Source: Corallococcus silvisoli (GTDB lineage: Bacteria; Myxococcota; Myxococcia; Myxococcales; Myxococcaceae). Taken from it: a stretch of 64,000 bases of DNA. The DNA lies in assembly GCF_009909145.1 (NCBI RefSeq), contig NZ_JAAAPJ010000021.1:62001-126000 (forward strand), written 5' to 3'. Below are positions 18,101-26,362 of this stretch, in pieces. The notes below the pieces were generated by a model, which was not told the DNA's origin, searched no databases, and saw only the letters and a list, made by a program, of their open reading frames with translations. Made by a program: the position numbers and the translations under genes. The number at the start of each line of letters is the position of its first letter. Position 1 is the stretch's first letter.

Positions 18101-19288
18101 TCAGCGGCCAGCCGTCTTCCTGGCACCCCGGCCCGTGGCCTTCTTCGCGGGCGGCGCGCCGCCCTCCATCACGCCATGCCCCAGGGCCGCGTCGAGCGCG
18201 CGCTGCATCGCGGTGCTCATGCCCAGCGCCTCCGCCTCCTGGGGCGTGCACCAGCGCAGCTCCTGGAACGCGGAGGCCCGCGTGGGCCGCGAACCTCCGC
18301 GGACGCGCAGGAGCCGCAGCGTGAGGTCTCGGTGGGTGAGCTGACGCCGCACGCTGTCCAGCGTCGCCTCCAGCGTGAGCGCGGTGCCGAGCGCCGTGGC
18401 CAGCCGCGCGGTCGCCTCCGCCTCTGGCGTGTCCTCCTCCACCTCCACGGCGGGCAGCTCCCACAGGCCGCCGAAGAGCCCCTTGTCCGCCCTGCGCGCG
18501 AAGAGGAGGGTGCCCTCGTGCGGCCACACCGCCAGCGCCAGGAACAGCTTGCGGGGGGCGGCGCGCACCTTGGCCGGCGGCAGCTCCTCCACGCGGCCCT
18601 TGCGGTACGCGAAGCAGCCGTCGCGCACGGGGCACAGCAGGCACAGGGGGGACTCTGGCCGGCACACCGTGGCGCCGTGCTCCATCAGCGCCTGGTTGAA
18701 GTCGCCGGGGCGCTCGCCCTTCACCAGCGCGGAGGCCAGGGCCCACAGCGTGGCTTCGCGCTCTCGGTCTCCGGGCACGCCCTCCACTTCGAAGAGGCGC
18801 GACAGCACGCGCGCGACGTTGCCGTCCACGATGGGCGCCTGCTCGCCGAAGGCGATGGAGGCCACGGCCCCGGAGGTGTAGCGGCCGAAGCCGGGCAGCG
18901 TGAGCAGCTCCTCCGCCGTGGCGGGGAGCTTCCCGCCGAAGCGCTCCACCACCTCCCGCGCGGCGCGGTGCAGGTTGCGCGCGCGCGAGTAGTAGCCCAG
19001 CCCCTTCCACCCGGAGAGCACGTCGTCCAGGGGCGCGGAGGCCAGGGCCTTCACGCTGGGAAAGCGTGCGAGGAAACGCTCCCAGTACGGGATGACGGTG
19101 GCCACCTGGGTCTGCTGGAGCATGACCTCGCTGAGCCAGATGGCGTACGGGTCGCGCGTGCGGCGCCAGGGCAGGTCGCGCTTGTTCCGGTCGTACCAGG
19201 AGAGCAGCGGGCCGTGCAGGGCGGCGTGGCGTTCAGGGGAGACAGGGGCGGGGAGGGCCGCGGGTTCAGTGCGCTTGCGTGGGCTCAT
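18101..19288 (-). CDS. mutY: A/G-specific adenine DNA glycosylase MutY
   Basis: Removes adenine mispaired with 8-oxoguanine. 395 residues: HhH-GPD fold with LPWRRTRDPYAIWLSEVMLQ, the hairpin LPGFGRYTSGA, and the catalytic Asp in VDGNVARVLSR. The 4Fe-4S loop is C-x6-C-x2-C-x5-C (CRPESPLCLLCPVRDGC). The C-terminal part (LFARRADKGLFGGLWELP) is the NUDIX-like 8-oxoG recognition domain. A basic Lys/Arg/Ala tail ends the protein. Divergent from the PD-(D/E)XK nuclease gene. Confidence 0.95.
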   Translation of the reverse strand: MSPRKRTEPAALPAPVSPERHAALHGPLLSWYDRNKRDLPWRRTRDPYAIWLSEVMLQQTQVATVIPYWERFLARFPSVKALASAPLDDVLSGWKGLGYYSRARNLHRAAREVVERFGGKLPATAEELLTLPGFGRYTSGAVASIAFGEQAPIVDGNVARVLSRLFEVEGVPGDREREATLWALASALVKGERPGDFNQALMEHGATVCRPESPLCLLCPVRDGCFAYRKGRVEELPPAKVRAAPRKLFLALAVWPHEGTLLFARRADKGLFGGLWELPAVEVEEDTPEAEATARLATALGTALTLEATLDSVRRQLTHRDLTLRLLRVRGGSRPTRASAFQELRWCTPQEAEALGMSTAMQRALDAALGHGVMEGGAPPAKKATGRGARKTAGR

Positions 19289-19432
19289 GTGATTCTTCGC
19301 GGTGGCGGCGCGAAACCCTCCCCGGGAGGTCGGGCGCGCGCGAGCGTCTTTACCTACGGAGGGGGGCGGTTGTCTCCCTGTCCGTCCCCCTTCTGGCGGG
19401 CCGGGCGATCGCCTATAGGATGCCGCGCGTCC

Positions 19433-20398
19433 ATGGCCCGCCCTCCCATTCACAACGACTTCTCCTGGTCGAAGAGCCGCCACGAGAAGTTCTCCGAGTG
19501 CCTTCGGGCCTACTACCTCTACTACTACCGCTCCTGGGGCGGCTGGGAGGCGGACGCGGCGAAGGACGTGCGCGAGCTGTACGTGCTCAAGAAGCTGCAC
19601 AACCGCTACACCTGGGCGGGCAGCATCGTGCACGAGTCCCTCAAGGACGTGCTCCTGGACTGGCGCGCCGGCCGCGAGGTGGACCCCGCGAAGGTGGAGG
19701 CGCGCACGCACAAGCTGATGCAGGACGACTTCCGGCACTCGCGCTCCAAGGCCTACTGGACGCAGAAGTACCGCAAGCCCTTCACCGGCCTCGCGGAGCA
19801 CGAGTACGCGGAGGACGTGCCCAACGAGGCGTGGAAGCAGAACTTCGAGACGGTGCGCTCGGCGCTCGCGTGGTTCTTCCAGTCGCGCTGGCCCGCCGTC
19901 GCGAAGGGGCTCAAGCCCGCGCAGTGGCTGGAGGTGGACGCGGGCTTCGACTTCGCCCACTTCACGTTGGATGGCGTGAAGACCTTCGCCATCCCGGACT
20001 TCGCCTACGTGGACGCGGACGGCTCCGTCGTGGTGGTGGACTGGAAGACGGGCCGCTCGCGGGACGGCTACGACGAGCAGGTGCTGGGCTACGCGCTCTA
20101 CATCTCCCAGCGCTACCGCTACCCGCTGGAGAAGGTGCGCGCGTCGCTCGTGTACCTCAACGAGGGCCTGGAGCACGACGTGACGGTGGACCCGTCCGCC
20201 ATGGACTCCTTCCGCGAGCACTTCGCCAGGAGCGTGGCGGGGATGCGGGCGCTCCTGCTGGACCCCGCGGCCAACACGCCGAAGGAGGCGGAGGCCTTCC
20301 CTCGGACGGAGAAGCTGGATGCCTGCGCCCGCTGCGTCTTCCGCCGCCCGTGTGGCCGCGAGCCGGCGGTCGCGGAAGCCCGTGCCCGCGTGGCCTGA
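19433..20398 (+). CDS. PD-(D/E)XK nuclease with predicted 4Fe-4S cluster (RecB/AddB-like)
   Basis: 321 residues. The N-terminal motif FSWSKSRHEKFSEC is typical of RecB-type nucleases. Catalytic residues are Asp189 (AIPDFAYVD) and Asp203-Trp-Lys205 (VVVDWKTG), followed by the Q-x3-Y motif in QVLGYALY. Four cysteines, Cys23 plus Cys298-x2-Cys301-x5-Cys307, give the AddB-type iron-sulfur arrangement that pins the nuclease fold. No helicase domain is attached, so it is a stand-alone nuclease. Divergent neighbour of mutY, which is also a Fe-S repair enzyme. Confidence 0.88.
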   Translation: MARPPIHNDFSWSKSRHEKFSECLRAYYLYYYRSWGGWEADAAKDVRELYVLKKLHNRYTWAGSIVHESLKDVLLDWRAGREVDPAKVEARTHKLMQDDFRHSRSKAYWTQKYRKPFTGLAEHEYAEDVPNEAWKQNFETVRSALAWFFQSRWPAVAKGLKPAQWLEVDAGFDFAHFTLDGVKTFAIPDFAYVDADGSVVVVDWKTGRSRDGYDEQVLGYALYISQRYRYPLEKVRASLVYLNEGLEHDVTVDPSAMDSFREHFARSVAGMRALLLDPAANTPKEAEAFPRTEKLDACARCVFRRPCGREPAVAEARARVA

Positions 20399-20401
20399 CG
20401 G

Positions 20402-21295
20402 CTAGCGCGCCGCCGCCAGCCTGCGCACCACCACGCCCGCGGCGTTCATCCCGAACGCGGAGGTGACGAACGCCACGCTGCCGTCAATCTGCGTGCGGTG
20501 GTCGCAGGTGTGGAACTCGTTGTCCTGCGGGCAGACGCAGAGGAAGCCGTCGGACGCGTCGTCGTAGTTCAGCGCCACCGGCTGGCGCCGCGTCTCGATG
20601 GAGTACACGGCGGTGATGCCCGTGTGGCGCTCCGTCTCCACGCCGTACTTGCGCTTGAGCAGCTTGCGGATGTCCTTGGCGAAGGGGTCCATGTGCGTCT
20701 CGCACAGGTCCTCCACGCGGATGGCCGTGGGGTCCAGGCGGCCCGCCGCGCCCATCGAGCTGACCACCGGCAGGCCCAGCGTCACGCACCGGTGCAAGAG
20801 GTGCAGCTTCGCCTTCACGTTGTCGATGGCGTCCACCACGAAGTCGTAGCGGCCCGGCGGCAGCAGCGTCTCCGCCAGCTCCTCGCGGTAGAACTCGCGC
20901 AGGGCCTCCACCTTCGCCTGGGGGTTGATGTCCTGGCAGCGCTGGGCCATCAGCTCCGCCTTGGACTTGCCCACCGACTTCACCGTCGCGTGCAACTGGC
21001 GGTTGGTGTTGGTGACGCACACGTCGTCGTGGTCCACCAGCGTGAGCCGGCCCACGCCGCTGCGCACCAGGCCCTCCGCGGTGAAGCTGCCCACGCCGCC
21101 CAGGCCGAACACCACCACGTGCGCGTTGGCCAGCCGCTCCATGGCGGTGTCGCCCAGCAGGCGCGCCGTCCGGTCGAAGCGGCGCGACAGCTTGAAGGGC
21201 TTCGCGAGCGACGTCGCGACGGCGTCCGAAGCGGCCGGGGAGGCGGGCGGCGCGTCGGTCTCGGCGGTGGGGGTGGGGGTGGGCTGCGGGTTCAT
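20402..21295 (-). CDS. tcdA: tRNA threonylcarbamoyladenosine dehydratase (TcdA/CsdL, ThiF family)
   Basis: Cyclises t6A37 of tRNA. 297 residues: E1-like adenylating fold with FGLGGVGSFTAEGLVRSG, LVDHDDVCVTNTNRQ, and VVDAIDNVKAKLHL. The Cys-containing segment PVVSSMGAAGRLDPT and the tail CVCPQDNEFHTCDHR are in the expected places. The first 25 residues are Pro/Thr/Ala-rich linker. It converges on the Fe-S nuclease gene (3 bp apart) and lies 29 bp after the TatD gene. Confidence 0.9.
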   Translation of the reverse strand: MNPQPTPTPTAETDAPPASPAASDAVATSLAKPFKLSRRFDRTARLLGDTAMERLANAHVVVFGLGGVGSFTAEGLVRSGVGRLTLVDHDDVCVTNTNRQLHATVKSVGKSKAELMAQRCQDINPQAKVEALREFYREELAETLLPPGRYDFVVDAIDNVKAKLHLLHRCVTLGLPVVSSMGAAGRLDPTAIRVEDLCETHMDPFAKDIRKLLKRKYGVETERHTGITAVYSIETRRQPVALNYDDASDGFLCVCPQDNEFHTCDHRTQIDGSVAFVTSAFGMNAAGVVVRRLAAAR

Positions 21296-21324
21296 GAAGG
21301 GCTCCTCTATCACGCGACGCTCGC

Positions 21325-22122
21325 CTACCGCGAAGGGGTGGGGAAAGCTTCCCGGAACAGGCGCCGGGCGTTCTCGGTCGTCCGCTGGGCGAGCGCGTCC
21401 ACGGGCTCCCCCAGGGCCTGGGCCATCCCCGCGAGGATGTGGGGCAGGTAGCCCGGCTCGGAGCGCTGCCCCCGGAAGGGCGTGGGCGCCTGGTCCGGCG
21501 AGTCCGTCTCCGCCACCAGCCGCTCCGGCGGAATCACGCGCAGGGCGTCCAGCGGCTTGCGCGCCTCCGCCCAGGTGACGGGGCCCGCGAAGGAGAAGTG
21601 GCAGCCCCGCTGGACGTAGAAGCGCGCCAGCTCCGCGCCGCCGCTGTAGCTGTGCATGAGGATGCCCGCCTCCGGCCACGCCTCCGTCTTCAGCAGGTCG
21701 ATGAGCGCGGGGTGGAGCCGGTGGCAGTGCATCAGCACCGGCAGCCCGTGCTTGCGCGCCAGGGCCAGGTGCCCGCGCAGCACCGCCACCTGCCGCTCCA
21801 GCGGGGCGCCGGTGACGGAAGGGCCATCCAGGCCGCACTCGCCCACCGCCACCGCGCCGCCCTTCGCGAGGAGCGCGTCCAGCCGCTCCAGGTTCGCGCC
21901 GTCGTCCTCGGCGGGGAGGTCCGGCAGGAACTGGGGGTGGATGCCCAGCCCCACCTGGATGCGCGCGTCCCGGCGCGGCAGCTCCAACAGCGGCTCCCAC
22001 GTGTCAGGTCCTACTGCGGGAATGAGGATGCCTTGCAGGCCCGCGGCCCAGGCCCGTGTGACAACGCTGTCGCGGTCCGGGTCGAAGCGGGAGGCGTCCA
22101 GATGGCAGTGCGTGTCTATCAT
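21325..22122 (-). CDS. TatD-family metal-dependent hydrolase
   Basis: 265 residues, TIM-barrel amidohydrolase relative. Metal ligands: His5 and His7 (DTHCHLD), Glu in AVGECGLDG, His in VLMHCHR, His in ILMHSYSGG, and Asp in AETDSPDQAP. TatD-type proteins act as DNases or D-amino-acyl-tRNA hydrolases depending on the member. Exact substrate is not predictable. Normal length for the family. Confidence 0.92.
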   Translation of the reverse strand: MIDTHCHLDASRFDPDRDSVVTRAWAAGLQGILIPAVGPDTWEPLLELPRRDARIQVGLGIHPQFLPDLPAEDDGANLERLDALLAKGGAVAVGECGLDGPSVTGAPLERQVAVLRGHLALARKHGLPVLMHCHRLHPALIDLLKTEAWPEAGILMHSYSGGAELARFYVQRGCHFSFAGPVTWAEARKPLDALRVIPPERLVAETDSPDQAPTPFRGQRSEPGYLPHILAGMAQALGEPVDALAQRTTENARRLFREAFPTPSR

Positions 22123-22172
22123 TGAGCACCCTTCTTCACAGAGCCGTTCAATCAGCGACAGGCTCGGATCAT

Positions 22173-22186
22173 CTGCCCTTCAGGGC
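22173..22186. promoter_or_regulatory. Small perfect palindrome between divergent genes
   Basis: TGCCCT-TC-AGGGCA, a 6-2-6 perfect inverted repeat in the 122-bp region between the TatD gene and the repeat-containing lipoprotein. Operator or mRNA hairpin; no further evidence. Confidence 0.25.
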
Positions 22187-22244
22187 ATCTCTGCTCACAT
22201 GGATGGAAAGCTATGACCCGCCCCCTGACATGGGAGGCATGGGA

Positions 22245-23732
22245 ATGACCAAGCGAGTGGTGTGGGGTGTGCTGTTCGGGGCGCTGGCGATTCTGGTCAC
22301 GGGGTGTAGCGACGAGTGTGTCGATCGATTCGACTGCCGTGACAAGGGGACTCCGCCCGAAGGCCAGGAGTTCATCTGCAACGCGGATAACAAGTGCGAG
22401 CTGGTCACGATCAACCTCTCCCCCGAGGTGGACGCGGGGACGGAGGAGGACGCGGGCACGGAGGTGGATGCGGGCACGGAGGTCGATGCCGGCACGGAGG
22501 ACGCGGGGACGGAGGAGGACGCGGGCACGGAGGTGGACGCGGGCGTCGACGCGGGCACGGTGGACGCGGGCATGACCGTGGGCAAGGGCGGCGCGTGCAC
22601 CGCGTCCGCGGACTGCATGGCGGGCCTGCGCTGCGAGGCCGCCACCTGTCAGTCGCTCCTCATCGCCGTGACGGGCGTCGACGGGGGCACCCGGGCGCTG
22701 GTGACGGCGTTCGACGTGCCGGGGCCGATGTCGCTCAGCGCCGAGGGCGTCGCCAGCGCGTACCCGCGCTTTGGCCCGGGAGGCGCCCAGGTCGCCTTCG
22801 TCCAGGGGAACGTCACCGCCCCCACGGGCGAGCTCGCGGTGGCGGCGTTGCCGCTCGCGGCCGTGGCGCCCACGGTGCTGACGACCGGCACGGCCGCCGG
22901 CAACGCGCGCATCCGCTACATGGAGTGGGATCCCGGCAACCTGATTGCCTGGGTGCGCGGGGCGTCGGGCATCTCCACCATCGCGCCCACGGGTGGCGCG
23001 CCGACGCAGATCACCGTCAACGGCACGTTCCCGGACTTCGGCCCCAACGGCACGGACCTCGCGTACAACGTCTCGGGCACGGGCATCCTCGTCTCCCTCA
23101 ATGGCGGCGCGCCGACTCCGCTGGCGGGCACGCCCACGTCGGCGGAGCAGCCGCACTTCAACCGCGTCACCTCGCAGCTGTTGTTCCTGGCCAACCCGGA
23201 CAACCGCACGGTGCTCTTCGGGACGGAGTCCACCCCGGTGCTCCGGCTGTACTCGCTGCCCGTGACGGGCGGCGGCACCCCGACGCTGCTGGCTGACAGC
23301 ACCTCCGAGGCCGTGGCGGGCGGCACCATCGATTCGTACATCGCGAACCCGAACTGGGCGCCGGACGGCAGCTGGGTGGCGTATGTGCGCGCCTACTACC
23401 AACTGGTCGGCACCGCGGCCGTGCTCTGTGGCAACGCCGCCGCGACCCTGTGCGCCAACCGCCCTGGCAACGTCATCTTCCTCCAGCACGTCAACACCGC
23501 CACCGGCGCGCCGGAAGGGGATCCGGTGTCCCTCAAGGAGAACGCCACGCTGCCGTCATTCTCTCCGGACGGCCAGCTCGTGGCCTTCATCCTGAGCGGT
23601 CAGCTCAACGTGCAGCCCATCGACACGACCACCGGTCAGCCGAACGGCGCGCTCATCACCCACCCGAAGGACACGTACACCGTGCTGACCAACGAGGGCG
23701 ACGACCACCGCCCGCGCTGGCAGCCCCGCTAA
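22245..23732 (+). CDS. Lipoprotein with Asp-Ala-Gly linker repeats and a TolB-like beta-propeller
   Basis: 495 residues. Signal peptide ends in lipobox LVTGC. The mature N-terminus has a small Cys-containing region (DECVDRFDC, ICNADNKC), then a tandem acidic linker of VDAGTE/EDAGTE units, another Cys segment (GGACTASADCMAGLRC), and a C-terminal domain with WD40-like/TolB phrases (YPRFGPGGAQVAFV, NPNWAPDGSWVAYV, LPSFSPDGQLVAFI). The layout suggests a surface-anchored propeller held away from the membrane. The ATG used has GGGAGG seven bases upstream; ATGs at 22230 and 22239 are alternatives. Confidence 0.85.
   Translation: MTKRVVWGVLFGALAILVTGCSDECVDRFDCRDKGTPPEGQEFICNADNKCELVTINLSPEVDAGTEEDAGTEVDAGTEVDAGTEDAGTEEDAGTEVDAGVDAGTVDAGMTVGKGGACTASADCMAGLRCEAATCQSLLIAVTGVDGGTRALVTAFDVPGPMSLSAEGVASAYPRFGPGGAQVAFVQGNVTAPTGELAVAALPLAAVAPTVLTTGTAAGNARIRYMEWDPGNLIAWVRGASGISTIAPTGGAPTQITVNGTFPDFGPNGTDLAYNVSGTGILVSLNGGAPTPLAGTPTSAEQPHFNRVTSQLLFLANPDNRTVLFGTESTPVLRLYSLPVTGGGTPTLLADSTSEAVAGGTIDSYIANPNWAPDGSWVAYVRAYYQLVGTAAVLCGNAAATLCANRPGNVIFLQHVNTATGAPEGDPVSLKENATLPSFSPDGQLVAFILSGQLNVQPIDTTTGQPNGALITHPKDTYTVLTNEGDDHRPRWQPR
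22428..22571 (+). repeat. In-frame GAC-GCG-GGC-rich tandem repeat (VDAGTE units)
   Basis: Imperfect 15-18-bp units encoding V/E-D-A-G-(T-E), about eight to nine copies, as the linker of the lipoprotein. Unit number is a likely site of slippage-driven length variation. Confidence 0.85.
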
Positions 23733-23770
23733 TCGTCGCCCCACAGAGCCCTGGCCACCGGGGCTTCCCG

Positions 23771-23815
23771 GCCCGTGTTCCCCGTTTCGCTGGGGAATGC
23801 GGGCCGTCGTTTTTT
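23771..23815 (+). terminator. Rho-independent terminator of the propeller lipoprotein gene
   Basis: 13-bp stem (GCCCGTGTTCCCC / GGGGAATGCGGGC, two G-T wobbles) with an 8-base loop, followed after five bases by six T. Confidence 0.8.
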
Positions 23816-24080
23816 CGGGTGCGAAGCGTGGAGCCCACCTGTGCGAAGTGACGAACGCGGGCACCAAGGGGTCCGGATGAACCCGCTGGGCGCATCCATC
23901 CCGCGCACCCGTGGGTCCGGGTTCCAGGACGAAGAGAAGTGGAGGGGAGGGGGCTCCACCGCGCTCCCGCGAAACGCGGCGACAGGTGGAGGAAGGCTGA
24001 CAGCCGTGTCGCGACCTCTGGCGCCCGCGCGCTCCGTTTCCGGAGCACGGTCTGGGGCGCGCGAAAGGGGACGGCTGCTC
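23816..24080. other. Intergenic stretch, no gene seen
   Basis: Part of a 348-bp gap between convergent genes. Beyond the terminator it holds only a perfect 6-bp hairpin GCTCCG-TTTC-CGGAGC at 24031-24046, which could end the minus-strand gene but has no T run. Reading frames here have codon use unlike the neighbouring genes. Confidence 0.4.
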
Positions 24081-24329
24081 TCAGCCCACGACGACGATGC
24101 GGCGGCCCAGCGCGCGGGCCATCTGCGGAGAGGTGACGAGCTCCAGCGCACCGCTCATCTCACCGCCCGCCGTGTCGAACGCCGCCGCGATGACCTCGCC
24201 CACGGTGAGCTGGGCCTTCTGGGCCGCCACGCGCGCGCGCTTCGCCGTGCGGCGCAGCGCCGGCATCACCCGCCGACCCTGCCGCCGCACCGTGCCACCC
24301 TTCGTCTTGCCTGCGGTCTGCTTCGCCAT
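24081..24329 (-). CDS. Small basic protein, unknown function
   Basis: 82 residues. Lys/Arg/Gln-rich start (MAKQTAGKTKGGTVRRQGRR) then a helical alanine-rich part (RARVAAQKAQLTVGEVIAAA). GGGAGGAACC stands before the ATG. Composition suggests possible nucleic-acid binding, but no domain is recognised. Isolated between two gene-free gaps. Confidence 0.65.
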   Translation of the reverse strand: MAKQTAGKTKGGTVRRQGRRVMPALRRTAKRARVAAQKAQLTVGEVIAAAFDTAGGEMSGALELVTSPQMARALGRRIVVVG

Positions 24330-24696
24330 GGTTCCTCCCGCCACTTCATGCTGCGCGGGTGAGTACACCGTGGGTCTGACACCATGCAGGCGAGGTGCCA
24401 GGGCTCAGCCTCCCTGTCAGGTCCCTGAATCCAAGGGTTTCCCTGCCAGATGGTGGGTTGCCGAGGGGTGAAGGCGCCCACTTTCTTTCAGCCCTTCAGG
24501 GTCATTCCTCGTTCTGTCGAGTTTTCCGTTCAGCGAGTGCAGTGATTTCCACGCATCGTTCAATGGCTCGCACCTCGGGAGGAGCCCTGGGACACCCAAG
24601 GCTGGGTCAGGTGTCACCCTGTGGCCACGGTCCTGCGGCCAGGCGACCGCGGTCGTGTTGGGGCCGGCGGGGAAACGGGGTAGAGGGCGGACCGCC
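24330..24696. other. Intergenic stretch, no gene seen
   Basis: 367 bp between divergent genes, with locally lower G+C around 24480-24560. It must hold the promoters of both neighbours. I see no tRNA, convincing hairpin or coding frame. Confidence 0.4.
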
Positions 24697-25659
24697 ATGC
24701 GAGTCCAGGTCCTCTTCCACGACAATTGTTTCGACGGCGCCGCCAGCGCCGCGGTCTTCACCCGCTTCTACCGGGAGCGGGTGCGCGGGGACGCGACGTT
24801 CAGCTACCGGGGCCTGTCCCACAAGCCGGGGGCGGAGGGGATCGACCCGGCGGTGTTCACCGGGGACGAGAACGTCATCGTCGACTTCCGCTACAGCCAG
24901 GACGCGCGGCTCACCTGGTGGTTCGACCACCACGCCTCCGCCTTCCAGCAGCCCGGCGACGAGGCCCACTTCCAGCGCGACGCCAGCGGCCGGAAGTTCC
25001 ACGACGCGCACCGCAAGAGCTGCACGCTGTACCTGGCGGACGTGGCGCGCGAGCGCTTCGGCTGGGACGCGTCCTCGCTGAAGGACCTGCTGCACTGGGC
25101 GGAAATCATCGACGGCGCGCAGTTCCCCAGCCCGCAGATGGCCGTGGCGCTGGAGGAGCCCGCGCTGCGCATCATGACGGTGCTGGAGGCCACCAAGGAC
25201 GACACGCTCATCCCGGAGGTCATCCGGCGCATGCAGTCGGAGTCGCTCGCGGACATCGCCGCCTCGCCGCTCATCGCCGCCCCGCTGGAGCCGCTGCTCT
25301 TCCGGCACCAGCGCAACATCGACCTCGTGCGCGAGAAGGCCCGGTACGAGAACGGCGTCGTCCACTTCGACCTCGTGGACGAGGGCGTGGACAGCCTCAA
25401 CAAGTTCATCGCCTACGCGCTCTACCCGGACGCGCGCTACACGCTGTGGGTGGGGAAGGGCGCTTCCCGCGCCAAGGTGTCGCTGGGCTCCAACCCGTGG
25501 AAGCCGGAGACGCGCAAGCACGACCTGGCCGCCATCGCCGGCCGCTACGGCGGAGGCGGGCACCCGGTGGTGTCCGCGGTGAGCTTCAAGGCGGATCAAG
25601 CCGACAAGGCCCGCGCCGCGTACCAGGAGATCCTCGCGGAGCTGTCCAGCGCGGGGTGA
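24697..25659 (+). CDS. DHH-family phosphoesterase
   Basis: 320 residues. N-terminal DHH domain motifs: FHDNCFDGAASAAV, VIVDFRYSQD, and WWFDHHASAF (the DHH motif itself), with Asp in EIIDGAQF. The C-terminal DHHA1-like substrate domain ends in AGRYGGGGHPVVSAVSF. The family includes RecJ, nanoRNases, c-di-NMP phosphodiesterases and exopolyphosphatases. The short two-domain layout fits nanoRNase/oligonucleotidase-like members best, but the substrate is not determined. Confidence 0.88.
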   Translation: MRVQVLFHDNCFDGAASAAVFTRFYRERVRGDATFSYRGLSHKPGAEGIDPAVFTGDENVIVDFRYSQDARLTWWFDHHASAFQQPGDEAHFQRDASGRKFHDAHRKSCTLYLADVARERFGWDASSLKDLLHWAEIIDGAQFPSPQMAVALEEPALRIMTVLEATKDDTLIPEVIRRMQSESLADIAASPLIAAPLEPLLFRHQRNIDLVREKARYENGVVHFDLVDEGVDSLNKFIAYALYPDARYTLWVGKGASRAKVSLGSNPWKPETRKHDLAAIAGRYGGGGHPVVSAVSFKADQADKARAAYQEILAELSSAG

Positions 25660-25676
25660 GCCCTCGCTCCGGCGCG

Positions 25677-26258
25677 TCAGGGGCGGGCGAAGAAGTCGAA
25701 GCCCGCCTGCCGCAAGAGCCGCACCACCGACAGCATGGGCAGTCCCTGCACGTTGGTGCGGTCCCCCTCCAGCTTCGCGAGCAGCGCTTGACCCCGGCCC
25801 TCCACGCGGTAGCTGCCCGCGCAGCCCTCCCACTCGCCGGTGTCCAGGTAGCGCTCCAGCTCCTCCGGGGGCACGTCGAAGAACGTGAGGCGCGTGTCCT
25901 CCGCGGTCTCCGTGTGGTGGCCGCCGGGCCCCACCAGGCACACCCCGGTGTGGATGACGTGGGTGCGGCCCAGCAGGCGCTTCAGTTGTGCCCGCGCCGC
26001 GTCCCGGTCCCGGGGCTTGCCCAGCACCTCCTGTCCCACCTCCACGAGCTGATCCGCGCCCAGCACCCAGGCGTCCGGGTGGCGCTCCTGCACCGCGCGG
26101 GCCTTGCGCACCGCGAGCATCCGCACGGCCTCCTCGGCGGACAGGTGGGCGGGGACCTGCTCGTCCACGCCGGGGACTTCGGTGCGGTAGGGCAAGCCCA
26201 GGCCCTCCATCAGGGCCCTTCGCGCGCTGGAGGTCGATGCCAGGATGAGCGTTCGCAT
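25677..26258 (-). CDS. Maf-family nucleoside triphosphate pyrophosphatase
   Basis: 193 residues: LILASTSSARRALMEGLGLP at the N-terminus, the conserved Glu/Lys region EAVRMLAVRKARAV, and VLGADQLVEVGQEVLGKP with the catalytic Asp. Maf proteins hydrolyse non-canonical or specific NTPs in house-cleaning. The Asp-Gln of GADQ points to the YceF (m7GTP) subfamily rather than the dTTP/UTP type. Convergent with the DHH gene. Confidence 0.9.
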   Translation of the reverse strand: MRTLILASTSSARRALMEGLGLPYRTEVPGVDEQVPAHLSAEEAVRMLAVRKARAVQERHPDAWVLGADQLVEVGQEVLGKPRDRDAARAQLKRLLGRTHVIHTGVCLVGPGGHHTETAEDTRLTFFDVPPEELERYLDTGEWEGCAGSYRVEGRGQALLAKLEGDRTNVQGLPMLSVVRLLRQAGFDFFARP

Positions 26259-26362
26259 GGGAGCGACAGGGTAATGCAGCCGGAGCGGGCGGGGGACCCT
26301 TCAGGCGGGCAGGCACGTCCGCGCTTCCGGTGGATGGGGCGGATGCCATAGCCTCCCCGCCC

